Assembly (NCBI RefSeq): GCF_003012705.1
Contig: NZ_PXYL01000002.1
Span: forward strand, 62,001-126,000
Length of the DNA stretch: 64,000 nucleotides
Direction: 5' to 3'
DNA from: Pseudaminobacter soli (ex Li et al. 2025)
Lineage (GTDB): Bacteria; Pseudomonadota; Alphaproteobacteria; Rhizobiales; Rhizobiaceae
Shown piece after piece: positions 35,762-47,109 of the stretch (positions are counted from its first letter, which is position 1; the number at the start of each line of letters is the position of its first letter). Below the pieces are notes generated by a model. The model saw nothing but the letters and a program-made list of their open reading frames with translations, made no database searches and was not told where the DNA came from. The translations under genes and the position numbers were made by a program.

Positions 35762-36985
35762 ATGAACATCAAGAGCCTTCTTCTTGGCTCCGCTGCGGCT
35801 CTCGCCGCAGTTTCGGGTGCACGCGCTGCCGACGCCGTCGTCGTCGCCGAACCCGAGCCCGTCGAATACGTCCGCATCTGCGACGTCTACGGCGCCGGCT
35901 TCTACTACATCCCGGGCACCGAAACCTGCCTCAAGGTCGGCGGCTACATCCGTTATGACCTCCGCACCGGCAAGGGCGGTTACGGCGGTCTGAACAACGT
36001 CACCGACAAGCTTGATCTGGTTCGTGCCAACCAGGAACTGGCCGATGCGCGGGCGACCTGGGATGCAGGCCTGAAGGACTATCAGGTTGCCAATCCGGGT
36101 TCAACGAAGGATGACTATATCGCCGCTGGCAACCCAGAGCCTACCCGTCGTGCGGTGAAGACCAACGACACCTACTTTAACCGTGCTCGTGCAGCCATGC
36201 AGCTCGATGCCCGTTCGGAAACCGAACTCGGCACCCTGCGCGGCTACATGCACATCAACTTCGACTGGAACACAGTCGTTGGTGCTGGCGGTCTCACCGA
36301 TACGGCTTCGAACATGGGCATCAACCATGCCTTCCTCGAACTGGGTGGCTTCCGCATCGGTAAGACCGACTCGCTGTTCGCCTCGTTCACCGGTTATGCC
36401 GGTGCCGTCATTGAAGACGATCTGATCCCGTATGCTGCTGGCAAGTACGACACCCAGCAGATCGTTTACACCTACAAGAGCGGAAACGGTTTCTCGGCCG
36501 CCGTCGGCCTTGAAGCGGGCTCGTTCGCGAACACGATCGACTCCTACGTTCCGCATGTGGTTGCCGGCGCTGCCTACACGCAGGCCTGGGGCGGCATCTC
36601 GGGCGTCGTCGGCTACGACTCGAACTACGAAGAGTGGGCCGGCAAGGTTCGCCTGGATGTCAACGCCTCCGACACGGTCTCCCTGTGGGTGATGGGCGGC
36701 TATGGCACCGACAAGAACGCCAGCCGCTACTTCTACAAGGGCTGGGGTGGCAATTGGGCCGTCTGGGGCGGTGGCACCGTCAAGTTCAACAAGCAGACCT
36801 CGTTCAACGCGCAGGTCTCTTATGCTGAGAACAGGGACCTCGCGGTGGTCGCCAACATCGCCTACACCATCGTTCCGGGGTTCAAGATCACGCCGGAAAT
36901 CGCCTGGACCTCGTATCATACCGACGACAAGGTCAAGATCAGCGACGGCTTCGGTGGCATGGTTCGCTTCCAGCGCTCGTTCTAA
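35762..36985 (+). CDS. Outer-membrane porin of the Omp2/RopA type, probably phosphate-starvation induced
   Basis: A 407-residue porin with a signal peptide (MNIKSLLLGSAAALAAVSG, cut after ARA), then ADAVVVAEPEPVEYVRICD and CLKVGGYIRYDLRTGKGG, the signature beginning of alpha-proteobacterial Omp2/RopA porins. It closes with RFQRSF and a terminal Phe. In between are strands typical of a 16-stranded trimeric barrel, so it would let small solutes cross the outer membrane. GGAGG lies 7 nt before the ATG. Several CTGTCAY repeats lie upstream, which suggests induction by PhoB, unlike the constitutive family members. A strong intrinsic terminator follows. Confidence 0.92.
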   Translation: MNIKSLLLGSAAALAAVSGARAADAVVVAEPEPVEYVRICDVYGAGFYYIPGTETCLKVGGYIRYDLRTGKGGYGGLNNVTDKLDLVRANQELADARATWDAGLKDYQVANPGSTKDDYIAAGNPEPTRRAVKTNDTYFNRARAAMQLDARSETELGTLRGYMHINFDWNTVVGAGGLTDTASNMGINHAFLELGGFRIGKTDSLFASFTGYAGAVIEDDLIPYAAGKYDTQQIVYTYKSGNGFSAAVGLEAGSFANTIDSYVPHVVAGAAYTQAWGGISGVVGYDSNYEEWAGKVRLDVNASDTVSLWVMGGYGTDKNASRYFYKGWGGNWAVWGGGTVKFNKQTSFNAQVSYAENRDLAVVANIAYTIVPGFKITPEIAWTSYHTDDKVKISDGFGGMVRFQRSF

Positions 36986-37008
36986 ACGGCCAACGGTCGA
37001 ATTGAGGA

Positions 37009-37036
37009 AACCCGGCGGGCAACCGCCGGGTTTTTT
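37009..37036 (+). terminator. Intrinsic terminator after the porin gene
   Basis: AACCCGGCGG (37009-37018) and CCGCCGGGTT (37023-37032) pair perfectly around a GCAA tetraloop and run into a six-T tract (37031-37036), a textbook Rho-independent terminator ~24 nt past the stop codon. Confidence 0.93.
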
Positions 37037-37088
37037 GCTTTTCAGGAACGTGAGACGCTTGAAAAAGTCGGCGCAGGTCGCCGCTGCG

Positions 37089-37121
37089 TTACGTACCTCA
37101 AAAATTGCTTTACGTACCTCA
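37089..37121 (+). repeat. 21-bp-spaced direct repeat upstream of the LacI-type gene
   Basis: TTACGTACCTCA occurs twice, at 37089-37100 and 37110-37121, exactly 21 bp apart, two helical turns. Each copy contains the palindrome TACGTA. The position, 36 bp before the regulator start, suits a protein-binding site, most simply for the LacI-type protein itself. Confidence 0.65.
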
Positions 37122-37156
37122 GTAACCTTGCTAGGACGCTTGCACGGGAGGGGCGC

Positions 37157-38182
37157 ATGCGTCCAACAGTTCATCATGTCGCTGAAGAGGCGGGGGTAAG
37201 TTTGGCAACCGTCGACCGGGTGCTGAACAGGCGCCCCGGGGTGCGCGCAAAAACCGTCACGCGCGTCAACGAGGCGATCGCCAAACTCGGCTATGTGCGC
37301 GACATATCTGCGGCCAATCTCGCCAAGCAGCGCGTCTACAATCTGGTCTTCATCATCCCCGAAGGGCCGAACAGCTTCATGCTCGGGCTGGAGAGCGAGC
37401 TTGGGCAGGCCAAGCTCTATTCGGCCCTCGAACGCATCAATCTCGACATTCTCAAGGTCAGGGCCTTCGACAGCGACGCGCTTGCGAATGTGCTCGACGG
37501 CCTTGATCTGACTCAGATCTCGGGCGTTGCTCTGGTCGCCACGGAATCGCATCGAGTGCAAGGGGCGTTGGCGCGGCTGCGGCAGGCAAACATCCCAGTC
37601 GTGACGCTCGTCTCCGACGTCTCGGCCGCGCATCGCGACCATTATGTCGGCATCGACAACGTCGCCGCGGGGCGCACGGCAGCGAGCCTCATGGGGCGTT
37701 TCGTCGGGCACAAGCCGGGGAAAATCGCCCTGCTGGCAGGATCGATGCTGGTGCGCGACCATGTTGAGCGCCGCATCGGGTTCGAGCAGGTCATCTCGGC
37801 CGAGTTCCCCGAACTCGACTGCCTGACCGTGCAGGAGGGGCGCGACGACGCGATGGTGACGCGCTCGGTGCTTGCGGACTTTCTGGGACGGGAACCTGGC
37901 ATCGTCGGCCTCTACAGCATCGGCGCCGGTAATCGCGGCGTCATCGACGTGCTCACTTCCAAGCCGGAATACGGCTCGATCGCCGTCGTCGCCCACGAGT
38001 TGACCGAACATTCGAAGCGGGCGCTGCGCGAAGGCGTGTTCGATGCCGTCATCAACCAGGATGCCGGTCATGAGGTGCGCAGCGCCATTCGCCTTCTCAA
38101 GGCAAGCATTGACGAGACGCAAGTCATCGCCAAGCAAGAAATCATCCGCATAGAAATCTACATTCGGGATAATCTGCCATGA
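37157..38182 (+). CDS. LacI-family transcriptional regulator of the sugar locus
   Basis: A 341-residue LacI-type protein: HTH at ~1-45 (TVHHVAEEAGVSLATVDRVLN, RAKTVTRVNEAIAKLGY) and a periplasmic-binding-like sensor domain from ~60 (YNLVFIIPEGPNSFMLGLE, HYVGIDNVAAGRTAASLMG). It precedes xylA and the ABC transporter on the same strand, so it is the probable repressor of that operon. A 12-bp direct repeat lies before it and a TGCAAA-rich stretch lies between it and xylA. Confidence 0.93.
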   Translation: MRPTVHHVAEEAGVSLATVDRVLNRRPGVRAKTVTRVNEAIAKLGYVRDISAANLAKQRVYNLVFIIPEGPNSFMLGLESELGQAKLYSALERINLDILKVRAFDSDALANVLDGLDLTQISGVALVATESHRVQGALARLRQANIPVVTLVSDVSAAHRDHYVGIDNVAAGRTAASLMGRFVGHKPGKIALLAGSMLVRDHVERRIGFEQVISAEFPELDCLTVQEGRDDAMVTRSVLADFLGREPGIVGLYSIGAGNRGVIDVLTSKPEYGSIAVVAHELTEHSKRALREGVFDAVINQDAGHEVRSAIRLLKASIDETQVIAKQEIIRIEIYIRDNLP

Positions 38183-38225
38183 CCTGTGATCATCGGTCGT
38201 CTGGCCGGAATTACTCCCGGCTCGA

Positions 38226-38248
38226 TGCAAAATATGCAAATCTGCAAA
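38226..38248 (+). promoter_or_regulatory. TGCAAA-repeat candidate operator in the regulator-xylA gap
   Basis: TGCAAA occurs three times, at 38226-38231, 38235-38240 and 38243-38248, spaced 9 and 8 bp, within a stretch running from ATGCAAAATATG to AAAGCAT. It lies ~20 bp before the xylose isomerase start. The period does not fit the helix turn, so it may be one operator with internal symmetry rather than three. Confidence 0.4.
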
Positions 38249-38267
38249 GCATTCGTGGAGTTTTGTC

Positions 38268-39578
38268 ATGAGCACTGGCTTTTTCGGGGACATCAAATCG
38301 GTCCGATATGAAGGTCCAGACAGCACCAACCCGCTGGCTTACCGCTTCTACAACCCTGACGAACTCGTGCTCGGCAAGCGCATGGAAGACCATCTGCGCT
38401 TTGCCGTCGCCTACTGGCATTCCTTCACCTGGCCGGGCGGCGATCCGTTCGGTGGTCAGACCTTCGAGCGGCCGTGGTTCGGCGACACGATGGAGCTGGC
38501 CAAGCGGAAGGCCGACGTCGCCTTCGAGATGTTCTCGCTGCTTGGCGTTCCCTATTTCTGCTTCCATGACGCCGACGTGCGCCCCGAGGGCGACACCTTT
38601 GCCGAGAGCGCGGCGCGGCTCGACGAAATCGCAGACTATTTCGCCGGGAAGATGAGCGCGACCGGCGTCAAGCTCCTGTGGGGCACCGCTAACCTATTTT
38701 CCAACCGCCGCTACATGGCGGGCGCGGCGACCAACCCGGATCCGGATGTCTTTGCCTATGCGGCCGCGACGGTGAAGCAGTGCATCGACGTCACCAAGCG
38801 GCTCGGCGGCGAGAACTATGTGTTGTGGGGCGGCCGCGAAGGCTATGAGACGCTGCTCAACACCGACATGGGCCGCGAGCTCGACCAGATGGGTCGCTTC
38901 CTGTCGATGGTGGTCGACTACAAGCACCGGATCGGTTTCAAGGGCACGATCCTGATCGAGCCGAAGCCGCAGGAGCCGACCAAGCACCAGTACGACTTCG
39001 ACGTCGGCACGGTCTATGGCTTCCTCAAGCGCTATGGCCTCGAGAACGAGGTGAAGGTCAATATCGAGCAGGGCCATGCCATCCTGGCCGGCCATTCCTT
39101 CGAGCACGAACTGGCGCTGGCCAATGCGTTGGGCATCTTCGGCTCGATCGACATGAACCGCAACGACTACCAGTCGGGTTGGGACACCGACCAGTTCCCC
39201 AACAACGTGCCGGAAATGGCGCTGGCCTATTACCAGATCCTTCTGAGTGGCGGCTTCAAGACCGGCGGCACCAATTTCGACGCCAAGCTGCGCCGGCAGT
39301 CGCTCGATCCGGAAGATCTGCTGATCGCTCATATCGGCGGCATGGACTGCTGCGCGCGGGGGCTGAAGGCGGCGGCGAAGATGATCGAGGACAAGGCGCT
39401 GTCGGCGCCGCTCGAAGCGCGCTACGCCGGCTGGCAGACGGCCGAGGCCGAGGCGATGCTCTCGGGCAAGCGCACGCTTGAGGACATCGCTGCGCGCGTG
39501 GTCAGGGAGAAGATCGAGCCGCAGCCCAAGTCCGGCAAGCAGGAGTATCTCGAAAACATTGTCAATCGCTACGTGTAG
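38268..39578 (+). CDS. xylA: Xylose isomerase
   Basis: A 436-residue class II xylose isomerase, interconverting D-xylose and D-xylulose. It has [15 protein letters not shown] (catalytic His-Asp pair), [38 protein letters not shown] (metal Glu), [19 protein letters not shown] and [19 protein letters not shown] (metal Asp residues). The family residues are all kept, so it looks active. There is no xylulokinase gene beside it. It is instead followed by a second TIM-barrel isomerase and a Gfo/Idh/MocA dehydrogenase. Other aldoses may therefore be the in vivo target. Confidence 0.95.
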   Translation: MSTGFFGDIKSVRYEGPDSTNPLAYRFYNPDELVLGKRMEDHLRFAVAYWHSFTWPGGDPFGGQTFERPWFGDTMELAKRKADVAFEMFSLLGVPYFCFHDADVRPEGDTFAESAARLDEIADYFAGKMSATGVKLLWGTANLFSNRRYMAGAATNPDPDVFAYAAATVKQCIDVTKRLGGENYVLWGGREGYETLLNTDMGRELDQMGRFLSMVVDYKHRIGFKGTILIEPKPQEPTKHQYDFDVGTVYGFLKRYGLENEVKVNIEQGHAILAGHSFEHELALANALGIFGSIDMNRNDYQSGWDTDQFPNNVPEMALAYYQILLSGGFKTGGTNFDAKLRRQSLDPEDLLIAHIGGMDCCARGLKAAAKMIEDKALSAPLEARYAGWQTAEAEAMLSGKRTLEDIAARVVREKIEPQPKSGKQEYLENIVNRYV

Positions 39579-39637
39579 GAGCGCTGCACGCAAGCGCTGC
39601 CGCAGGCAAGGGCGGCACGAAATTGGGAGGAAGTCAC

Positions 39638-40693
39638 ATGAAGACCATCAAGGGACCAGCCATCTTCCTGGCACAGTTCGCCGGAGACGCAGCGCCATTC
39701 AATTCATTCGATTCCATCTGCGAGTGGGCGGCGTCACTTGGCTACAAGGGCGTGCAGATCCCCACCTGGGACGCACGCCTGTTCGACCTGAAGAAAGCGT
39801 CCGATTCCAAGACCTATGCCGACGAGGTGAAAGGGGTGGCCGCCGGCCATGGGCTGGAGATCACCGAGCTTTCCACGCACCTGCAAGGCCAGCTCGTTGC
39901 GGTGCATCCTGCCTATGACGCTGCGTTCGACGGCTTTGCGGCGCCGGAAGTGCGCGGCAATCCGGCTGCCCGCACCGACTGGGCGATCGATCAGGTCAAG
40001 CGCGCCATCCGCGCCTCGAAGCATCTGGGCCTAAAGGCGCACGCCACCTTCTCGGGCGCGCTCGCCTGGCCTTATGTCTATCCCTGGCCGCAGCGGCCGG
40101 CAGGTCTGGTGGAAATGGCCTTTGACGAGCTGGCCAGGCGCTGGACCCCGCTGCTCGACTATGCCGACCAGCACGGGGTCGACATTTGCTACGAGATCCA
40201 TCCTGGCGAGGATCTGCATGACGGCGTCAGCTACGAGATGTTCCTCGAGCGCGTGAAGAACCACGCCCGCGCCAACCTGCTCTACGATCCCTCGCACTTC
40301 GTGCTACAGCAGCTCGACTATCTCGAATACATCGACATCTACCACGAGCGCATCAAGGCCTTCCACGTCAAGGACGCCGAGTTCAATCCGACCGGCCGGC
40401 AGGGCGTCTATGGCGGCTTCCAAAGCTGGGTGAACCGCGCCGGCCGCTTCCGCTCGCTGGGCGACGGGCAGGTGGATTTCGGCGGCATCTTCTCCAAGCT
40501 CACGGCCTATGACTTCGACAGCTGGGCGGTGCTGGAATGGGAATGCGCGCTCAAGCACCCGGAGGATGGCGCGCGCGAGGGCGCAGAGTTCATCAAGCAT
40601 CACATCATCCGCGTTACCGAACACGCCTTCGACGACTTTGCCGGCGCGGGCACCGATGACGCCGCCAACCGCAAGATGCTCGGGCTGGCATAG
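39638..40693 (+). CDS. Sugar phosphate isomerase/epimerase-like TIM-barrel protein
   Basis: A 351-residue AP-endonuclease-2-like sugar isomerase. Typical segments are GYKGVQIPTWDARLFDL, HATFSGALAWPYVYPWPQRP, VDICYEIHPGEDLHDG (metal Glu), RANLLYDPSHFVLQQLDYLEY, IKAFHVKDAEFNPTG and DSWAVLEWECALKHPEDG. The ATG at 39638 follows GGGAGG at 39625. It precedes a Gfo/Idh/MocA dehydrogenase, a pairing frequent in inositol, hydroxy-sugar and keto-sugar pathways. Specific substrate unknown. Confidence 0.88.
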   Translation: MKTIKGPAIFLAQFAGDAAPFNSFDSICEWAASLGYKGVQIPTWDARLFDLKKASDSKTYADEVKGVAAGHGLEITELSTHLQGQLVAVHPAYDAAFDGFAAPEVRGNPAARTDWAIDQVKRAIRASKHLGLKAHATFSGALAWPYVYPWPQRPAGLVEMAFDELARRWTPLLDYADQHGVDICYEIHPGEDLHDGVSYEMFLERVKNHARANLLYDPSHFVLQQLDYLEYIDIYHERIKAFHVKDAEFNPTGRQGVYGGFQSWVNRAGRFRSLGDGQVDFGGIFSKLTAYDFDSWAVLEWECALKHPEDGAREGAEFIKHHIIRVTEHAFDDFAGAGTDDAANRKMLGLA

Positions 40694-40702
40694 GAGGCAT
40701 TT

Positions 40703-41874
40703 ATGACCATCGAGGCAGGCAAGCAGGAAACGCAAGGCAGCCGCATCAGGCTCGGCATGGTGGGCGGCGGGCAGGGGGCCTTCATCGGCGGCGTGCACCG
40801 CATTGCCGCGCGCATCGACGACCAATTCGAACTGGTGGCGGGCGCTCTCTCGTCAGACCCGGAACGTGCGAAGGCTTCGGCAGCCGAAATCGGCATTGCG
40901 CCGGATCGTGCCTACGGGTCCTTCGAGGAAATGGCCAGGACCGAGGCCGCGCGGCCGGACGGCATCGAGGCGGTTGCGATCGTCACGCCCAATAATGTGC
41001 ACGCGCCCGCCGCCAAGGTGTTTCTCAATGCCGGCATCCACGTCATCTGCGATAAGCCCATGACGACCACCGCGGCAGAAGCGGAGGAACTCGTCGAGCT
41101 GGTGAAAAAGACCGGCAAGGTGTTCGTGCTCACCCACAATTACACCGGCTATCCGATGATCCGTCAGGCGCGCGCCATGGTGGAGGCAGGCGAATTGGGC
41201 GACATCCGCCTGGTGAAGGCCGAATATCCGCAGGACTGGCTGACCGAGCGCGCCGAGCTGTCTGGCTCGAAGCAGGCCGAATGGCGCACCGATCCCAAGC
41301 GCTCCGGCGCCGGCGGCTCGATCGGCGACATCGGCACGCATGCCTACAACCTCGCTGCCTTCGTCACCGGGTTGGAGACGCAAGAACTGCTGGCTCAGCT
41401 CACCACCTTCGTCCCCGGCCGACTGCTGGATGACGATGTGCAGATATTGCTGCGCTACAAGGGCGGCGCGCGCGGCATGCTCTGGGCGAGCCAGGTGGCT
41501 GTCGGCAACGAGAACGGGCTTAAGCTGCGCGTTTACGGCACCAAGGGAGGGCTGGAATGGACGCAGGCCGACCCGAACTATCTCTGGTTCACCCGTTTCG
41601 GCGAGCCCAAGCAGTTGCTGACGCGCGCCGGGGCCGGGGCATGGCCTCATGCCCAGCGTGTCAGCCGCGTGCCGGGCGGTCACCCGGAAGGCTATCTGGA
41701 AGGCTTTGCGACCATCTACGCCGAAGCGGCTCGCGCCATCCGGGCAGCGAACATGGGAACCAAGCCCGACGCCGAAGTGATCTACCCAACGGTTGAGGAC
41801 GGCCTGGCCGGGATGCGCTTCATCGAAGCCGCCGTCGCGTCTTCGAGGGCTGGCAACGTGTGGACCAGGGTCGG

Positions 41875-41878
<4 letters not shown>
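40703..41878 (+). CDS. Gfo/Idh/MocA-family NAD(P)-dependent oxidoreductase
   Basis: A 391-residue oxidoreductase. The Rossmann start is GMVGGGQGAFIGGVHR, followed by VTPNNVHAPAA, the EKP-type motif CDKPMTTTAAEAEEL and GSIGDIGTHAYNLAAFVTG. Such enzymes oxidise or reduce sugar-derived hydroxyls. It is 9 nt after the TIM-barrel protein and overlaps the ATPase start (ATGA), so it is in the same operon. Confidence 0.9.
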
Positions 41879-43419
<1,541 letters not shown>

Positions 43420-43429
43420 CGGATTTACA

Positions 43430-44431
43430 ATGACCGATCTCGCAGCAAACAAACCAAGTGCGCGCATTTCCTGGCGCAACATCGACCTGGCGGCTGTGGC
43501 TCCCTTCGTGGCGCTGGCGCTGCTTCTGGTGCTCGGCGCCTTCGCCAACCCGAACTTCATCTCGATCGACAACCTGCTCAATGTGCTGACGCGCAGCGCC
43601 TTCATCGCCATCATAGCGGTCGGCGCCACCTTCGTGATTTCGTCCGGCGGGCTCGACCTGTCGGTCGGCTCCATGGTTGCCTTCGTCGCCAGCCTGACGA
43701 TCATGTTCCTCAACAGCGGCGCCTTTGCCGGTCCCGGCGCCATGCTGGCGGCGGCTGTCGTGGTAGCTATCCTGATCGGCGCGGCCTGCGGGCTGGCAAA
43801 CGGCCTCATCACCACGCTCGGCAGAATCGAGCCCTTCATTGCCACGCTGGGCACGATGGGCATCTATCGCGGCCTCACAACATGGCTGTCGCAGGGCGGC
43901 GCTATAACGCTGCGGTCGCCGGACATCCAGTCACTCTACCGCCCTGCCTATTTCGGCTCGGTGCTCGGCGTGCCGGTGCCGATCATCGTCATCGTGGCGA
44001 CGGCCGCGCTTGGCGCCTTCGTGCTCTACCGCACGCGCTATGGCCGCCATGTGCTCGCCGTCGGCTCCAACGAGGACGTCGCTCGCTATTCCGGCATTCC
44101 GGTCAGCCGCGTGCGCACGCTGGCCTATGTCATCCAGGGCCTGTGCGTGGCCGTCACCTGCCTGCTCTACATCCCGCGCCTGGGCTCGACTTCGGCCACT
44201 ACCGGTCTGATGTGGGAACTGCAGGCCATCACCGCAGTCGTCATCGGCGGCACGGCCCTTCGCGGCGGGGTGGGCCGCATCTGGGGCACGGTCTGCGGCG
44301 CCTTCATCCTGGAGATCGTGGGCAACATCATGCTGCTGTCGAATTTCGTCAGCGAATACCTCATCGGCGCGATCCAGGGGGCGATCATCATCGTCGCCAT
44401 GCTGGTCCAAAGATCGCTGGCAAGGAGATAA
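43430..44431 (+). CDS. Sugar ABC transporter permease (CUT2)
   Basis: A 333-residue inner-membrane permease with about nine hydrophobic segments and the family hallmark FVISSGGLDLSVGSMVAF and GACGLANGLITTLGRIEPFIATLGT. RTRYGRHVLAVGSNEDVARYSGIP is the coupling region. It belongs with the upstream tandem ATPase. A weak stem lies after its stop. Confidence 0.94.
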   Translation: MTDLAANKPSARISWRNIDLAAVAPFVALALLLVLGAFANPNFISIDNLLNVLTRSAFIAIIAVGATFVISSGGLDLSVGSMVAFVASLTIMFLNSGAFAGPGAMLAAAVVVAILIGAACGLANGLITTLGRIEPFIATLGTMGIYRGLTTWLSQGGAITLRSPDIQSLYRPAYFGSVLGVPVPIIVIVATAALGAFVLYRTRYGRHVLAVGSNEDVARYSGIPVSRVRTLAYVIQGLCVAVTCLLYIPRLGSTSATTGLMWELQAITAVVIGGTALRGGVGRIWGTVCGAFILEIVGNIMLLSNFVSEYLIGAIQGAIIIVAMLVQRSLARR

Positions 44432-44438
44432 CCAACCG

Positions 44439-44463
44439 GGCCGGGCCTTTGGGGCACCCGGCC
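44439..44463 (+). promoter_or_regulatory. Hairpin between permease and binding-protein genes
   Basis: GGCCGGG (44439-44445) and CCCGGCC (44457-44463) pair across 11 nt, followed by TTTGTC. It may partly terminate or shield the mRNA between the permease and the binding-protein gene. Confidence 0.45.
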
Positions 44464-44500
44464 TTTGTCAATCAGCCCCTGTTCAATGTTGGAGGAGAGC

Positions 44501-45451
44501 ATGCGTAAACGACTACTGGGCTTAGCTGCCGTTGCCATGGCAGCCTTGATGAGCGTGTCCCACGCCGAGGACAAGAAGGTGACCATCGGCGTCTCGATCC
44601 CCGCTGCCGACCATGGCTGGACGGCTGGCATCGTGTTCCATGCCGAGCGTGTCGCCAAGCTCTTGATGGCCGAGCATCCCGGCCTCAACGTCATCGTGAA
44701 GACCTCGCCGGACGCCGCAACGCAGGCGAACGCGGTGCAGGACCTTGCGGTGCAGGGCATCGACGCGCTCGTCATCCTGCCCTCGGATCCTGACCCGCTG
44801 GTGAACGCCATCAAGGAGGTCAAGGACAAGGGTGCGTTCGTCACGCTGGTGGACCGGGCACCGAGCAGCAACGACAATTCGGTCCGTGATCTCTACGTCG
44901 CCGGCAACAACCCCGCGCTCGGTGCGGTGGCCGGTCAGTACATCAAGGAGAAATCGCCAGACGCCCAGGTCGTGGTCATCCGCGGCCTGCCGATCCCTAT
45001 CGACCAGCAGCGCCAGGACGGCTTCGACCAGGCGATTGCCGGCTCCAATGTGAAGGTGCTTGAGAAGCAGTTCGGCAATTGGAACCGCGACGACGCCTTC
45101 AAGGTGATGCAAGACTACCTGACCAAGTACCCCAAGATCGACGTGGTGTGGTGTCAGGATGACGACATGGCCGTCGGCGTGCTTCAGGCCATCGAGCAGG
45201 CCAAGCGCACCGACATTCAGTATGTCGTCGCCGGCGCCGGCTCCAAGGACATGATCAAGAAGGTCATGGACGGCGACAAGCTGATCCCGGTCGACGTGCT
45301 CTATCCGCCGGCAATGATCGGCACGGCGCTGCAGCTGACCGCCGCCAACTTCTACGACCAGGTGCCAGTGCGCGGCAGCTTCATCCTGGACGCCACCTTG
45401 GTCACGAAAGACAACGCCAAGGACTTTTACTTCCCTGAATCGCCGTTCTGA
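44501..45451 (+). CDS. Sugar ABC transporter substrate-binding protein
   Basis: A 316-residue periplasmic binding protein of the ribose/xylose class. The signal peptide is MRKRLLGLAAVAMAALMSVS with cleavage at SHA-E. The mature protein starts EDKKVTIGVSIPAADHGWT, followed by VQGIDALVILPSDPDPL and the hinge region DVVWCQDDDMAVGVLQAIEQA. GGAGGAG lies just before the ATG. It is last in the operon, before an inverted repeat that could end transcription. Specificity is unproven; AADHGWT is common to inositol-, galactose- and ribose-binding relatives. Confidence 0.92.
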   Translation: MRKRLLGLAAVAMAALMSVSHAEDKKVTIGVSIPAADHGWTAGIVFHAERVAKLLMAEHPGLNVIVKTSPDAATQANAVQDLAVQGIDALVILPSDPDPLVNAIKEVKDKGAFVTLVDRAPSSNDNSVRDLYVAGNNPALGAVAGQYIKEKSPDAQVVVIRGLPIPIDQQRQDGFDQAIAGSNVKVLEKQFGNWNRDDAFKVMQDYLTKYPKIDVVWCQDDDMAVGVLQAIEQAKRTDIQYVVAGAGSKDMIKKVMDGDKLIPVDVLYPPAMIGTALQLTAANFYDQVPVRGSFILDATLVTKDNAKDFYFPESPF

Positions 45452-45495
45452 GGCTGGGGCTCGCCTTTGCGAGACAATCTTGCCTCATCGACAAA

Positions 45496-45521
45496 GCGAC
45501 CCGGATTTTCTTCCGGGTCGC
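45496..45521. terminator. Bidirectional-type hairpin between convergent operons
   Basis: GCGACCCGGA (45496-45505) and TCCGGGTCGC (45512-45521) form a perfect 10-bp stem around TTTTCT. No clear T-tract follows, but the stem lies between the convergent sugar operon and the spoVR gene, where a shared terminator is expected. Confidence 0.6.
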
Positions 45522-45561
45522 AGCAAACGAACCTCAAATCGCTCACGCGGACAAAGCCTGG

Positions 45562-47097
45562 CTAGCTTTTCTCGGCAACGGCCTTCGTGGACCGCTCATA
45601 CACGGTCTGGCCGCTTTGCCCGTCCACGCCGATGAGCCGGACCTCATAGCCCCATAACGTAGCGAGGTGGCGCAGCGTTGCGTCCCGGCTCTCTTCCTGC
45701 AGCATCACGCCATTACGGATCTTATGCCTGAGCCGGAGGCAGCGGTCGCCGGCCAGGTCGGCCCCGATCACCTGGATATCGGGCTGGTGGGTCGTGATGT
45801 CATAGCTGTCGGCCAGCGCCGACCGCACCGATTCATATCCCCGATCATCGTGGATTGCCGTCACTTCCACGTAGCTGTCGCTTGCGTCGTCGACCAGGGC
45901 AAACAGGCGCATCTTGCGGATCAGCTTCGGGCTCAGGAATTGGCGGATGAAGGATTCGTCTCGATGACTTGCCCAGGCATCGAGCAGGACATCCAGCCAC
46001 GCCCCCTTGCCCGCAATTTCGGGAAACCAGTCGCGGTCTTCCGCGGTGGGTTCCGTGCATATTCTCTGGATGTCCCGCATCATCTCAAAGCCAAGCGCAT
46101 ACGGGTTCAGTCCACCGTATCGCAAATCATTGAAGCCCGGCTGGAAGATAACTTCGGAGTGGTTCTGGATGATCTCCAGCATATGGCCTTCTTCAATCAG
46201 CCCCCGCTCGAACATCAGGTTCGTGATCGTGTAATGAACGAAGGTCGCGCAACCTTCGTTCATCATCTTCGTCTGCCGCTGGGGGTAGAAGTATTGGGCA
46301 AGGAAGCGGACTATCCGTACGATTTCTCTCTGCCATGGCTCCAAAATGGGGCTGTTCTTTTCGATGAAGTAGAGGATGTTCTCTTCTTCTGTGGACTGGC
46401 CGGCGGTGGCCTCGCTTGGAGCAGTCTTGAAGGCAAAGGACGGCAATGTGCGCCAGAGGTCGTTGAACGTCCGCTCTGCATGCGCAACTCTCTCGCGCTC
46501 GCGAGCCTTTTCCTGCTCGGCAGATAGACGTCCGGGCCGCCGATAGCGAAAAACCCCCTGGTCCATCAAAGCATGAGCGGCATCAAGCACGCGCTCGACG
46601 GCAGCAACGCCATGCCGCTCCTCGCATTGCCGCACGTAGTTTTTAGCAAAGTCGAGATAGGTCAGGATGGCGCTGGCATCAGTCCACTGTCGGAACAGCT
46701 GGTTGTTCTTGAAGAAGTGGTTATGCCCAAAGGCGGCGTGCGCGATGACCAGCGTCTGGAGGGCCGCCGTGTTGCCTTCCATGAGATAGCAGATGCATGG
46801 GTTGGAGTTGATCACCAGCTCATAGGCGAGCCCCATATGGCCCTTGCGGTAGAGCTGCTCTTCCTGCAGGAACCGCTTGCCATAGGACCAGTGCCCATAC
46901 ATGAGCGGCATGCCGATGGACGAATATGCGTCCAGCATCTGCTCGGCGGAAATGATCTCCAGCTGGTTTGTGTAGGTATCAAGATGCAAGTCTTCGTGTG
47001 CGATCTGCTTGATTGCGTCATAGACCCTCTGGAGAATGTCGAAATTCCAGTCCGATCCGTGAAACAGCGGCCGCTGTAGGTCGTTGCCGGCACGCAT
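45562..47097 (-). CDS. SpoVR family protein
   Basis: A 511-residue SpoVR/YcgB-type protein. Family features are YDAIKQIAHEDLHLDTYTNQLEIISAEQMLDAYSS at the start, HWSYGKRF, ELVINSNPCICYLMEGNTAALQTLVIAHAAFGHNHFFKNN and the C-terminal GYESVRSALADSYD. Its function is unknown, but in many proteobacteria and in B. subtilis it accompanies the PrkA kinase and YhbH. It is the third gene of that operon here, 12 nt after the YhbH gene. Confidence 0.93.
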   Translation of the reverse strand: MRAGNDLQRPLFHGSDWNFDILQRVYDAIKQIAHEDLHLDTYTNQLEIISAEQMLDAYSSIGMPLMYGHWSYGKRFLQEEQLYRKGHMGLAYELVINSNPCICYLMEGNTAALQTLVIAHAAFGHNHFFKNNQLFRQWTDASAILTYLDFAKNYVRQCEERHGVAAVERVLDAAHALMDQGVFRYRRPGRLSAEQEKARERERVAHAERTFNDLWRTLPSFAFKTAPSEATAGQSTEEENILYFIEKNSPILEPWQREIVRIVRFLAQYFYPQRQTKMMNEGCATFVHYTITNLMFERGLIEEGHMLEIIQNHSEVIFQPGFNDLRYGGLNPYALGFEMMRDIQRICTEPTAEDRDWFPEIAGKGAWLDVLLDAWASHRDESFIRQFLSPKLIRKMRLFALVDDASDSYVEVTAIHDDRGYESVRSALADSYDITTHQPDIQVIGADLAGDRCLRLRHKIRNGVMLQEESRDATLRHLATLWGYEVRLIGVDGQSGQTVYERSTKAVAEKS

Positions 47098-47109
47098 TCC
47101 GCCGTCCTC

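Noticed and set aside
36101-38329. 742-codon minus-strand open frame across the porin and LacI genes
   Set aside because: It is antisense to two well-supported genes, has no recognisable motif and results from high GC codon bias.
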